Assembly: GCF_014205165.1 (NCBI RefSeq)
Contig: NZ_JACHMZ010000001.1
Coordinates: 1,021,001 to 1,085,000 of the forward strand
DNA: 64,000 nucleotides
Direction: 5' to 3'
Source of the DNA: Micromonospora carbonacea
GTDB taxonomy: Bacteria > Actinomycetota > Actinomycetes > Mycobacteriales > Micromonosporaceae
Positions 53,444 through 61,368 of this stretch are shown in pieces. The notes beneath the pieces were generated by a model. The model was given only the letters and a program-made list of their open reading frames with translations. It did no database searches and was not told where the DNA came from. Both the position numbers and the translations under genes were made by a program. Position 1 is the first letter of the stretch; each line of letters starts with the position of its first letter.

Positions 53444-54265
53444 ATGACCGCGGTGCGTGACGACGGATGCGAGTCACTGACCAACCGTCCGGAGCGGCTG
53501 GGGGAGTGCCTCCGCCGGTTCCGGGAGCACGCCGGGCTGTCCCTGTCCGGGCTGGCCCGGAAGGTCAACTACAGCCGGGGCTATCTGAGCAAGGTGGAGA
53601 CGGGTCGAGCGCCGGGCAATGTCCAGCTGGCCCAGCGCTGTGACGAGGCGCTGGGGACAGGCGGTGTGCTGGCCAGACTGGCGCAGGCGCGCGATGCGCG
53701 GCCGTCCCGGGGGGCCGCATCCGCTGACCGGACGTGGGACACGTCGACGGGATGGCAGCGACAGCCCCGCCCCGACGAGCCCACCACCGACCACCGGCCC
53801 GACGCACCGCTGACCCGGGGCGAGCTGCCGATCCCCTCGGCGACCGCCGTGGCGTTCATGCTCGCGCTCGACGAGGCCCACAACGCCCTGCGCGCGGTGG
53901 CCCGCGCCGACCTGCCACCGTCGGCACGCCACGACGCGGCCAACGAGACGCTCCACAACGCCCGGGTGTACGCGATCCGCGAACGCCTGCTGGTGCTGGG
54001 TGCGGCACCCCTGGTGGCCGCGGCCGAGGTCGCGTTCCTGCGGCTCATCGCGATCCGCGACGCGATCCGGGCCGGCGCGCGCCTCGACGGTGCCGACTAC
54101 CACCGGGTCTACCACCCCTTCGCCGAGGGGCTCTGGGCCTTCCGGATGGCCTTGCGGGCCGACCTGGGACAGTCGCCGTTGACCCCGGAAGAGCTCGGCC
54201 GGGCGGACTGGTCCGATCGTGAACGGTGCCGCGACTGTGGCGAGCGCTACCGACCCTCCGCGTGA
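53444..54265 (+). CDS. XRE-family regulator with novel C-terminal domain shared with the membrane protein at 58.6 kb
   Basis: 273 residues from ATG 53444 (TTG 53402 or GTG 53453 also possible; no RBS decides). Residues ~13-75 are an XRE helix-turn-helix: LGECLRRFREHAGLSLSGLARKV, SRGYLSKVETGR. A disordered linker follows, then at 137-265 a helical domain with ALDEAHNALR, ARVYAIRERLLVLG, LRLIAIRDAIRAGA, YHRVYHPFAEGLWAFRMALRADL and WSDRERCRDC. This domain is 51% identical without gaps to residues 51-179 of the membrane-anchored protein encoded at 58632-59336. I know no named family for it. Convergent with the glycosyltransferase gene (43 bp). Confidence 0.85.
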   Translation: MTAVRDDGCESLTNRPERLGECLRRFREHAGLSLSGLARKVNYSRGYLSKVETGRAPGNVQLAQRCDEALGTGGVLARLAQARDARPSRGAASADRTWDTSTGWQRQPRPDEPTTDHRPDAPLTRGELPIPSATAVAFMLALDEAHNALRAVARADLPPSARHDAANETLHNARVYAIRERLLVLGAAPLVAAAEVAFLRLIAIRDAIRAGARLDGADYHRVYHPFAEGLWAFRMALRADLGQSPLTPEELGRADWSDRERCRDCGERYRPSA

Positions 54266-54308
54266 CCGGGCTCGATGCTCTCGACGGCCGCTCGGCCGAC
54301 GGTGGCAG

Positions 54309-55958
54309 TCAGGCGAGCGTATCCAGGACGGAGGCCGCGGCCGCCGCGCTGGTGACCCGCGCCGCCATGGCCCGCCGGATCCGTTCGGCGAGGGCGAAGG
54401 CGCCTGCCGGGTCCCGCAGGATGCGAGCCGTCTCGAAGGCCCAGCGGCGGGTGTCGGTCGACTCGTCGTCCTCGACCGGCAGCACCGTCAACGCCGCGTC
54501 CTGCGGTGTCAGCACCTCGTGGAGCAGCCTGCCCAGTCCACTCTTCGCGCTGACCAGCAGGGGGGTGCCGGCGACGATGGCCTCGCGGCCGACGAGACCG
54601 AATGCCTCGGCACGGGAGGGCATGAGCGCGAGGCACGCCCGGCGCAGGTCGGCCCGGAGATCGTCCGCACTGGTGGAGTAGGCCCGGGGGGTGACCTGCA
54701 GGGTGCGTCGGCCTGCCCACTCCAGGACCAGCTCCCGCACCCGGCCATGGTCGTCCGGCGGCACGCCCCGCAGCACCAGTTCCGGCTCGGTGCCGCCGAG
54801 GCTGAGCAACTCCACGGCCGCTCCCACCGCCCGTGCCGCCAGATCCAGCCCTTTGACCGACCAGTCGTCCAGCCGGCCCGACAGCATCACCTGACGTTGC
54901 TGCCACAGCGGCGGCACGCGGGGGGTCTCGTCGTCGAGATCGAAGCCCGGATCGATCCGCCCCGGGGCGGGGGCGTCGGGGTAGCCGGAAAGGTCGCGGC
55001 TGAGGAGATCGTGCAGCAGGGGACCCACGCCGAACGCACGGGTCGCGGTGCGGGCCAGCTCGATGTCCTCCTTCCAGCGTCGCTCGGCGATGGCGCCGCT
55101 GTCCGGCCGGTCACCGCGTTGCCATTCGATGTGATCCGACCAGGTGTGCACGATGTGTGCCCTGGCCGCCGCCGGGAAGTGGTCCTCGACCTGGACCCGG
55201 GCGTGCCCGCCGGTGATCCGGCCGTGTCCGATCACCAGGTCCGGTGCCCAGCCGCCGGCCAGCCGCGGACGCCGGGCCAGCGCGTCCCGCAGCCCGCCGG
55301 TGGTCGCCGCGGGCGCCGCCACCAGCGTGACCCCGACCTCGCGGGCGTGTGCGATCTCCTCCGGGGACGGTTCGAGGACGACGCAGACGACGTCCGCGCC
55401 TGCTCGGGCGAGCGCCGCGCAGAGCGACCGGTTGAACGTGCTCAGACCGCCCTTCGCGGAGAACCAGTCGGTATCCAGGGCCAGCACCCGGGGCGGTGGG
55501 CCGGCGGGCCGGCCGGTCGTCGGCGTCGGCGCGACGTCCCACCGGTCGCCGTGCCAGGTCAGCGGCCCGGCGGCGAGGCCGCCGGACAGGAACTTCCCCA
55601 CGGTCTCGGTCGCCCGGTCCGGATCGCTGGCCCAGACCCGTACCGTCTGACCGGTGACGTCGATCTCCACCTCGACGAAACCCGGCGCGGCGGCAGCCAC
55701 CAGCCAGTCCCGCGCCGTCTGCGTGACCCGGGCGAGTTGGTGGGCGCCCACCGCGGCCAGGTCGTCGAAGAGGGTGATCACCGCGGCCGGCAGCAGCCGC
55801 TCCGGAACGAGACCGAGTTCGCCCAGGTCGAAGCCGACCCGTGGCGCGAGCCCCGCCTCCGCCAGCCGGGTGGTGAGATCCCCGCGGGCGGCCGCGTCGA
55901 TCTCCTCGACGAACTTGACGACCGCCCGCCCGGAAACTGAGTGTGTCACGGCCCCCAT
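54309..55958 (-). CDS. Glycosyltransferase (GT4-like) with extra N-terminal domain
   Basis: 549 residues from ATG 55958. Residues ~175-549 form a GT-B fold glycosyltransferase: VLALDTDWFSAKGGLSTFNRSLC (nucleotide-binding loop), VIGHGRITGGHA, MLSGRLDDWSVKGLDL and SRAEAFGLVGREAIVAGTPLL with the E-x7-E motif. The first ~115 residues are not part of normal GT4 enzymes: helices, GELGLVPERLL, ARDWLVAAAA, then strands FVEVEIDVTGQTVRVWA. This pattern resembles effector-associated small domains (EACC1-like) of bacterial conflict systems, a tentative call from memory. The start is 25 bp from the divergent CHAT gene start. Confidence 0.85.
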   Translation of the reverse strand: MGAVTHSVSGRAVVKFVEEIDAAARGDLTTRLAEAGLAPRVGFDLGELGLVPERLLPAAVITLFDDLAAVGAHQLARVTQTARDWLVAAAAPGFVEVEIDVTGQTVRVWASDPDRATETVGKFLSGGLAAGPLTWHGDRWDVAPTPTTGRPAGPPPRVLALDTDWFSAKGGLSTFNRSLCAALARAGADVVCVVLEPSPEEIAHAREVGVTLVAAPAATTGGLRDALARRPRLAGGWAPDLVIGHGRITGGHARVQVEDHFPAAARAHIVHTWSDHIEWQRGDRPDSGAIAERRWKEDIELARTATRAFGVGPLLHDLLSRDLSGYPDAPAPGRIDPGFDLDDETPRVPPLWQQRQVMLSGRLDDWSVKGLDLAARAVGAAVELLSLGGTEPELVLRGVPPDDHGRVRELVLEWAGRRTLQVTPRAYSTSADDLRADLRRACLALMPSRAEAFGLVGREAIVAGTPLLVSAKSGLGRLLHEVLTPQDAALTVLPVEDDESTDTRRWAFETARILRDPAGAFALAERIRRAMAARVTSAAAAASVLDTLA

Positions 55959-55983
55959 GGTCTCATTCCACAGTCGACCTCGA
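55959..55983. promoter_or_regulatory. 25-bp gap between divergent glycosyltransferase and CHAT starts
   Basis: Only 25 bases separate the two start codons, too short for two full promoters. At least one promoter must lie inside the other gene, or transcripts are leaderless or nearly so. No RBS precedes the CHAT ATG. Confidence 0.5.
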
Positions 55984-58515
55984 ATGGACGGTGGCGCGAT
56001 GCTCGACTCCGCACGACGATCGGCGCTTCTCGACCGCCTTGTCGATCCTGCGGTCGCGCTGCCAGCCGACCACGACCACCAGCCCGCCGCCGGACGACTG
56101 CACGCCGCAGGGCAGTGGCGGCAGCTCGCCGAGCTGTACCAGGAACAGGCGACGGCGGCCTGGCGGCAACGGCGTCCAGGGCTGGCGATCCGCCTGCTGC
56201 TCGCGGAGAGCCGGACCGCCCTACGCGCGGACGACCGCTCGCGCTGCCAGGAGGCGATCGCGTTCGCCGCCCAGTGGCACCGACTCAGCGGGGCATTCAC
56301 CGCAGCGGAGCTGTGGAACCACGTCCTGTTGCGGGAGTCGTTGCCCGCCGGCACGGCGTGGCTCCACGCGTACGCCTGGCGGGAGATGGCGGCGCTGCGG
56401 GAGGTGGCGAGCCGGTACGACGTGGGGCTGTCCTACTGCGACGAGGGCATCGCGGTGTGCCGCCGGCACGCCGACGAGCCCCGCATCCCCCGGCAGCACG
56501 TCCGGGTCCTGATGCAGAAGGCGACGCTGCACCGGCATCGGGGCGAGCTGGAGGTCGCGCGGAACGTCCTGCACGAGGTTCGCGAGTTCGCCGATACCCG
56601 CGACCTCGACCCGTTCACCCGAGGACTGATCGCGCACCGGGAAGGGGGGTTGGAGATCGCGCTCGGGCGACCCGAAGCAGCGCTGGACGCATACCGGCGA
56701 GCCGCTGCGGCGTTCGCCGGCGTGAGCGAGGAAAACCTCCTCACCGCCCGGCTGCGCGAGGTGGCGGCGCTGCGTGAACTGCGCCGGCTCGGCGAGGCGC
56801 TGCGGCTCACCGACGACCTGGCAACCCGGTTCCGCGCCCACGGTGACACCTACCGGCTCGGTCAGATCCTGCTGGAACGGGCCGAGGTCCTGCAGAGCCT
56901 CGGCGACCCGGCCGCCGTCGCGGCCACCCTGCGCGAGGCGCAGCCCTACTACGAGGGGTCCGAGACGCTGGAGGCGCTGCGTTGGCACCGGCACATGGCC
57001 CGCAACCTCATCACCTCCAACGGCGACCCGGCGACCATCGCCGGACACCTGGTGGCCGTCCTGGGCCTGGCCGCCCGACCGCAACGGCGGGACCTCAACC
57101 GGACCATGCTCGCGCTGTACGACCTGCACCGGGCTCCACCCACGCAGCTACTGCCGCCGGCGCTGCGGCACGCCGCCGGTCGGGCCGCTCTCCTCGCCGC
57201 CGACCTGCAACGCGACTCACTGCCCGACCCGGACGAGCGGTGGTCGACGCACGCCGCGCGGGAGGAGGTGTACGCGGCTGCGCTGCTGACACACACCGAA
57301 CTCGGCGAGCCGGAGGCCACCGCGCGGATCGCCGAGACCGGACGCGCCGACCTGTTGAACCACCTGCTGACGGCCGGGTCGGCGGAGGCCGTCGCGCGTT
57401 CTCCGATCGCCGCGCCGCCCACCGACCGTGCGGCGGTCGACGAGGTCTTCGCGGTGGCCCGGCTCGCCGCCGCGTCTATTCGCTCGGGGCGACCGGCCGG
57501 TCCGATACCGCTGCCGCCACTGCCCGGCCACCTGCCCACCCCGGCCGCCCTCGACGCGATGGCCGACGTCGTGGTGGTCATCACCCTCGGGCCGAGGTCG
57601 GACGGCTGGTGGTCGTCGGTGCTGACCCGGCCCCGCCACGGGGCGTGGCGGGCGACGCTTCGTACCGCCTCCGCCCGTCTGGCCGCGCAGCTCGACAGCA
57701 TGACCACCGGGGTCCCACCGGGACGAGGCGTGGCCCGCGCCGTCTGGGACGAACTCGGCGCGTTCCTCCTGCCCGATGCGGCCGTCTGGGCGGGCTCCCC
57801 GGAACGTCCCCGGTCGGTGATGATCGTTCCGGATCCGCGGCTGTGGCACCTGCCGCACGCGGCCCTGACGCGCGACCGAACGTACCTCTGCGACGTGGCC
57901 GAGGTCATCCTCGCACCGAGCCTGCGCACCATGGAACTCCTCCTGGCCCGGTCCGCGACGACCGGCGGACCTCGCGTGCCGGCGACCGACCCGGCAGCGA
58001 GCCTGCTCGACCCCGGCCTGCCGAGCCACCGGGTGGAGCGATCCGCCCTGGCCGCCTGGCCGGGCGGACACCGGAAGCTCGCCGCGCTGCCGGCAATCGA
58101 CGACGGGCTCCGCCCTGCCCTGCTCTACCTGTCGGGCCACGGCGACCAGCCCGGTGCCACGGCGCTGTTCGGCCCCGACAGCGTCACGATGGACGCCCTC
58201 GCCCTGCGCCGGCTGCCCCGACTGGTGGTGCTGAACGGCTGCTGGAGCGGCACGGCGTCGAGCCGGTACGGACACGACCCGCTGAGCCTGGCCGTCGGCG
58301 CGCTGATCGGCGGTGCCAACACCGTGGTGGCCGGCACCGGCTGGATCGGTGGCGTCGCTTCGGCCCACGTCGGCGCACGCTTCGTCCACCAGGTCGGGCA
58401 AGGGGTGCCGGTGGTGGCGGCGCTGCGCGCCGCGCAGCGGGAGATCCGTGCAGAGAACCCCGATCTGGGCCCGTTCGACTGGGCCGGTCTCTGTGTCGTC
58501 GGCGCCGGGTCGTGA
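55984..58515 (+). CDS. CHAT-domain (caspase-like) protein with TPR-type helical repeats
   Basis: 843 residues from ATG 55984 (ATG 55999 possible). Residues ~1-520 are TPR-like helical repeats: LYQEQATAAWRQRRPGLAIRLLLAE, WREMAALREVASRYDVGLSYCDEGIAV, ARLREVAALRELRRLGEALRLTDDL. The CHAT peptidase follows: VMIVPDPRLWHLPHAALT, LYLSGHGDQPG with catalytic His719, and VVLNGCWSG with catalytic Cys753, then GANTVVAGTGWIGGVASAHVGARF. CHAT proteases are often effectors in conflict or cell-death systems, activated through the attached repeat or a partner. Both catalytic residues are intact. Lower G+C at third positions than core genes in places. Confidence 0.92.
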   Translation: MDGGAMLDSARRSALLDRLVDPAVALPADHDHQPAAGRLHAAGQWRQLAELYQEQATAAWRQRRPGLAIRLLLAESRTALRADDRSRCQEAIAFAAQWHRLSGAFTAAELWNHVLLRESLPAGTAWLHAYAWREMAALREVASRYDVGLSYCDEGIAVCRRHADEPRIPRQHVRVLMQKATLHRHRGELEVARNVLHEVREFADTRDLDPFTRGLIAHREGGLEIALGRPEAALDAYRRAAAAFAGVSEENLLTARLREVAALRELRRLGEALRLTDDLATRFRAHGDTYRLGQILLERAEVLQSLGDPAAVAATLREAQPYYEGSETLEALRWHRHMARNLITSNGDPATIAGHLVAVLGLAARPQRRDLNRTMLALYDLHRAPPTQLLPPALRHAAGRAALLAADLQRDSLPDPDERWSTHAAREEVYAAALLTHTELGEPEATARIAETGRADLLNHLLTAGSAEAVARSPIAAPPTDRAAVDEVFAVARLAAASIRSGRPAGPIPLPPLPGHLPTPAALDAMADVVVVITLGPRSDGWWSSVLTRPRHGAWRATLRTASARLAAQLDSMTTGVPPGRGVARAVWDELGAFLLPDAAVWAGSPERPRSVMIVPDPRLWHLPHAALTRDRTYLCDVAEVILAPSLRTMELLLARSATTGGPRVPATDPAASLLDPGLPSHRVERSALAAWPGGHRKLAALPAIDDGLRPALLYLSGHGDQPGATALFGPDSVTMDALALRRLPRLVVLNGCWSGTASSRYGHDPLSLAVGALIGGANTVVAGTGWIGGVASAHVGARFVHQVGQGVPVVAALRAAQREIRAENPDLGPFDWAGLCVVGAGS

Positions 58516-58564
58516 CCCGTGCGCATCCCTCGGCCGGGCGTGGCGGTTTCCCGTCCCCCTGTTT

Positions 58565-58608
58565 CCTCCCGTCGTCTCCTTGCTGTCGACGGGACTGGAG
58601 ACAGGAGG
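58565..58608 (+). other. Alternative hairpins between CHAT and membrane-protein genes
   Basis: CCCGTCG (58568-58574) can pair with CGACGGG (58587-58593). Alternatively CCTCC/GGAGG (58565-58569 with 58604-58608) and GTCTCC/GGAGAC (58574-58579 with 58597-58602) pair. The two structures exclude each other. The second would mask a GGAGG 24 bases before the next start. Confidence 0.45.
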
Positions 58609-58631
58609 GCGTAGCGGGTTCGTCACCGTCG

Positions 58632-59336
58632 GTGGAAACTGAAGACGTGGAATGGACTTCCGTCATCGGCGCGGTCTGCGGAGCTGTCATCGCCCTCGCC
58701 GGCGCGGTGACCGTGGAGGCGCAGCACAGTCGCCAGGAGCGTCGGCGCAGCCGGGAGGCAGAGCGCCTCGGCTACTGTCTCGACTTCGCTGTCGCGCTCG
58801 ACTCGGCCCACAGCGGACTACGGGAGGTCGCCCAGGACGACGACGACCCATCCCGCCGCCTCCGGCGGGCCAACCGCGTCGTCCACGAGGCAAACGTCTT
58901 CGCCGCCCGGGAACGGCTGCTCGTGGCCGGCACGGTGGAACTCGTCAAGGCCGGAGAGCTCGCCTACCAGAGGCTGATCGCCGTACGCAACGCCGTCCGG
59001 TCCGGCGCGGCCCTCTCCTCCCGGGAGTACCACCAGACCTACCACGGGTACGCTGAGGCGATCTGGCAGCTCCGGATGGCGGCGCGTGCGGATCTCGACC
59101 AGGCCCGGATGGAGCCCGTGGACCTCGCACGCCGGAGCTGGTCCGAGCGGGAGGGCTGTCACGGGTGCCTCGGGCCGGCGGACGGTCGGCCGCTCGGGGA
59201 GGTGGGTGGGTCGGCTGTCGAAGCGGCGGCAGCAATGGTTGCCCGGGTCGGGCCGGAGCGTGAAACAGCCCTGCCGGCCGGGGGGTGTGGAGCGGGCGAC
59301 GGGAATCGAACCCGCACCGTCAGTTTGGAAGACTGA
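58632..59336 (+). CDS. Membrane-anchored protein with the novel domain shared with the XRE regulator
   Basis: 234 residues from GTG 58632 (GTG 58647 possible). One N-terminal TM helix (WTSVIGAVCGAVIALAGAVTV), then a basic stretch QERRRSREAERLGY placing the rest inside the cell. Residues 51-179 are the shared domain: ALDSAHSGLR, ANVFAARERLLVAG, QRLIAVRNAVRSGA, YHQTYHGYAEAIWQLRMAARADL, WSEREGCHGC. Beyond it is an unconserved Ala/Gly tail whose last ~14 codons run into the tRNA-Gly gene on the other strand, where the stop (59334-59336) lies. The tail may be an accident of insertion. Confidence 0.8.
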   Translation: METEDVEWTSVIGAVCGAVIALAGAVTVEAQHSRQERRRSREAERLGYCLDFAVALDSAHSGLREVAQDDDDPSRRLRRANRVVHEANVFAARERLLVAGTVELVKAGELAYQRLIAVRNAVRSGAALSSREYHQTYHGYAEAIWQLRMAARADLDQARMEPVDLARRSWSEREGCHGCLGPADGRPLGEVGGSAVEAAAAMVARVGPERETALPAGGCGAGDGNRTRTVSLED

Positions 59337-59361
59337 AGCTCTGCCATTGAGCTACGCCCGC
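59291..59361 (-). tRNA. tRNA-Gly (anticodon UCC)
   Basis: 71 nt on the minus strand. Acceptor stem GCGGGCG/CGCCCGC (59361-59355 with 59298-59292) and discriminator U at 59291; D-loop AGCTCAATGGCAGAGCT; anticodon loop CTTCCAA; T-arm GGTTCGATTCC. No encoded CCA. Its 3' end faces the CHAT/glycosyltransferase cassette. Confidence 0.95.
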
Positions 59362-59626
59362 GTGCGCCCCGGTGCACGGGGTGCGCCGACAGCCTACCCG
59401 GTGCCCGGGTTCGGCGCGCATCCTGTCCGCGCGTACCCATGATCCACGTCATGCCGGGGAGGTGGCGGTATCCACGCGCCGGGATACCGCCATGTCGCCG
59501 ACATGGCGGCGTCGGCCCGGCGTCGGCCCGCGTCCTGCCCGGCGCCGGCCCGCGCAGCGCGCGGACGCGGCGTGTCCGGCCCCGGCGCCCCTGCCGCGCC
59601 TCGACGGCATACACTTCTCGTCGCCA

Positions 59627-59700
59627 CGGGGTGTGGCGCAGCTTGGTAGCGCACTCGCTTTGGGAGCGAGGGGCCGTGGGTTCAAATCCCGCCACCCCGA
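59627..59700 (+). tRNA. tRNA-Pro (anticodon UGG)
   Basis: 74 nt. Acceptor CGGGGTG/CACCCCG with discriminator A; D-arm GCGCAGCTTGGTAGCGC; anticodon arm CTCGC-TTTGGGA-GCGAG; T-arm GGGTTCAAATCCC. No encoded CCA. Confidence 0.95.
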
Positions 59701-59844
59701 CTGTCGTCCGCGGCCGGGGCGCCCCGGGAGCCGCCGGTTCCCGCCTGGTGTCCCGGGCGCTGCCGAGGGGCCGTTCAGGCTCGCCTACACTCGATGGGCT
59801 GAATCACGCCCAGACTCAACTGAGATCCGTCAAGGAGTACGCCT

Positions 59845-61197
59845 GTGAAGAGCACCGTCGAGACTCTGAGCCCGACGCGCGTGCGGCTCGCCATCGAGGT
59901 GCCGTTCGTCGAGCTCGAGCCGAGCCTCAAGAAGGCGTACCGGGAGATCGGTTCGCAGGTGCAGGTGCCCGGCTTCCGGCGGGGCAAGGTGCCGGCCGCC
60001 GTGATCGACCAGCGGGTGGGCCGGGGCACCGTCCTCAACGAGGCGGTGCAGGAGGCCATCCCGCAGAACATCCTCGCCGCGGTCCGCGAGCACGACCTGA
60101 AGACCCTCGGTCGCCCCGAGGTCGAGATCACCGAGTTCAACGACGGCGACTCCCTCAACTTCACCGCCGAGGTGGACGTCCGGCCCGAGATCGCCCTGCC
60201 GGAGCTCGACTCGATCGAGGTCACCGTTGACGAGCTCCAGATCGACGACAGCGAGATCGAGGAGCAGGTGAAGAACCTGCGCGAGCGGTTCGCCACCCTG
60301 AAGACCGTCGAGCGGGCCGCCGTCGAGGGCGACTACGTGCAGATCGACCTGAACGCCACGGTCGACGGCGAGGACGTGCCGGGCGGCTCGGCGACCAACA
60401 TCTCCCACGAGGTCGGCAGCAAGCAGCTCCTGCCGGGGCTGGACGAGGCCCTCGTCGGCCTCGCCGCCGGCGAGAGCACCACCTTCACCACCCAGCTCGT
60501 CGGCGGCGACTTCGCCGGCCGGGACGCCGAGGTGGCGGTGACCGTGCGCACGGTCAAGGAGAAGGAGCTGCCGGAGCTGGACGACGACTTCGCCCAGATG
60601 GCGAGCGAGTTCGACACCATCGAGGAGCTGCGCGCCGACGTGCGCGAGCGGGTCACCCGGGGCAAGCGGGTCGAGCAGATCTACGCCGCCCGGGACAAGG
60701 CCCTGGAGCAGCTCGTCGAGGCCGCCGGGGTGCCGGCGCCGGAGGGTGTCGTCCGCGAGGAGGTCGAGGGCCGCAAGCAGGCCATGATCGACCAGCTGGA
60801 GCGGATCGGCGCGTCCCTGGAGGAATACCTCGCGGCCGAGGAGAAGACCGAGGAGCAGATCGACGCCGAGCTCAACGAGGCGGCGACCGACGGCGTCAAG
60901 ATCCAGCTGCTGCTGGACACCCTGGCCGACGCCGAGGAGATCCAGGTCTCCGACGACGAGTTCGGCCACGAGATCGTCCACCGCGCGCAGCGCGCCGGGA
61001 TGCCCCCGCAGCAGTACTACGACCAGCTGGTCCGCTCGGGCAGCGCGGCGGCCGTCTTCGGCGACGTGCGGCGCGGCAAGGCGCTGGCCTCGGTGATGGA
61101 GCGCATCAAGATCAAGGACACGGCGGGCAACGAGGTGAGCCTCGACGCCATCCGCGCCGAGAGCGAAGAGGCCCACGACCACGACCACGAGCACTGA
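59845..61197 (+). CDS. tig: Trigger factor
   Basis: 450 residues from GTG 59845, AAGGAG at 59833-59838. Ribosome-bound chaperone and prolyl isomerase. N-terminal ribosome-binding domain with the signature GFRRGKVPA, a FKBP-type PPIase domain in the middle (AAVEGDYVQIDLNATVDGE, LPGLDEALVGLAAGES), and a helical C-terminal chaperone domain ending in a His/Asp/Glu tail (EEAHDHDHEH). Upstream of clpP1P2-clpX, the conserved actinobacterial order. Confidence 0.97.
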   Translation: MKSTVETLSPTRVRLAIEVPFVELEPSLKKAYREIGSQVQVPGFRRGKVPAAVIDQRVGRGTVLNEAVQEAIPQNILAAVREHDLKTLGRPEVEITEFNDGDSLNFTAEVDVRPEIALPELDSIEVTVDELQIDDSEIEEQVKNLRERFATLKTVERAAVEGDYVQIDLNATVDGEDVPGGSATNISHEVGSKQLLPGLDEALVGLAAGESTTFTTQLVGGDFAGRDAEVAVTVRTVKEKELPELDDDFAQMASEFDTIEELRADVRERVTRGKRVEQIYAARDKALEQLVEAAGVPAPEGVVREEVEGRKQAMIDQLERIGASLEEYLAAEEKTEEQIDAELNEAATDGVKIQLLLDTLADAEEIQVSDDEFGHEIVHRAQRAGMPPQQYYDQLVRSGSAAAVFGDVRRGKALASVMERIKIKDTAGNEVSLDAIRAESEEAHDHDHEH

Positions 61198-61200
61198 CAT

Positions 61201-61254
61201 CTCGGGTGCGGCCGCCGTCCACCGGTTGCGGTGGGCGGCGGCCCGAGCCCTTTT
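61201..61254 (+). terminator. Intrinsic terminator after tig
   Basis: CTCGGG...GGCCGCCGTCCACCG pairs with CGGTGGGCGGCGGCC...CCCGAG (61201-61247, one G-T pair) and is followed by CCCTTTT. The best T-tract terminator in the window. Confidence 0.8.
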
Positions 61255-61275
61255 CCGGGTACGTCCCGGAGGGGC

Positions 61276-61290
61276 TGCGCTGAGAGCGAA
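61276..61290. promoter_or_regulatory. Candidate ClgR box upstream of clpP1
   Basis: TGCGCTGAGAGCGAA, reverse complement TTCGCTCTCAGCGCA, matches the CGC-N5-GCG core of sites bound by ClgR, the known activator of clpP1P2 in actinobacteria. It lies about 80 bp before the clpP1 start. Confidence 0.5.
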
Positions 61291-61368
61291 AAGCGCCCCG
61301 ACCGGGACTCTGCCGCCCGGGCGAGCGGTTAGTGTCGGGTAGGACGGTACGGAGAGCGAAGGGCTGCC

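Noticed and set aside
58568..58593. Intrinsic terminator after the CHAT gene
   Set aside because: No T tract and a competing structure exists, so it is described as alternative hairpins instead.
59290..59336. Peptide end GDGNRTRTVSLED in the membrane-protein frame as a conserved C-terminus
   Set aside because: It is the translation of the antisense of tRNA-Gly, a common artefact, so it was not used as protein evidence.
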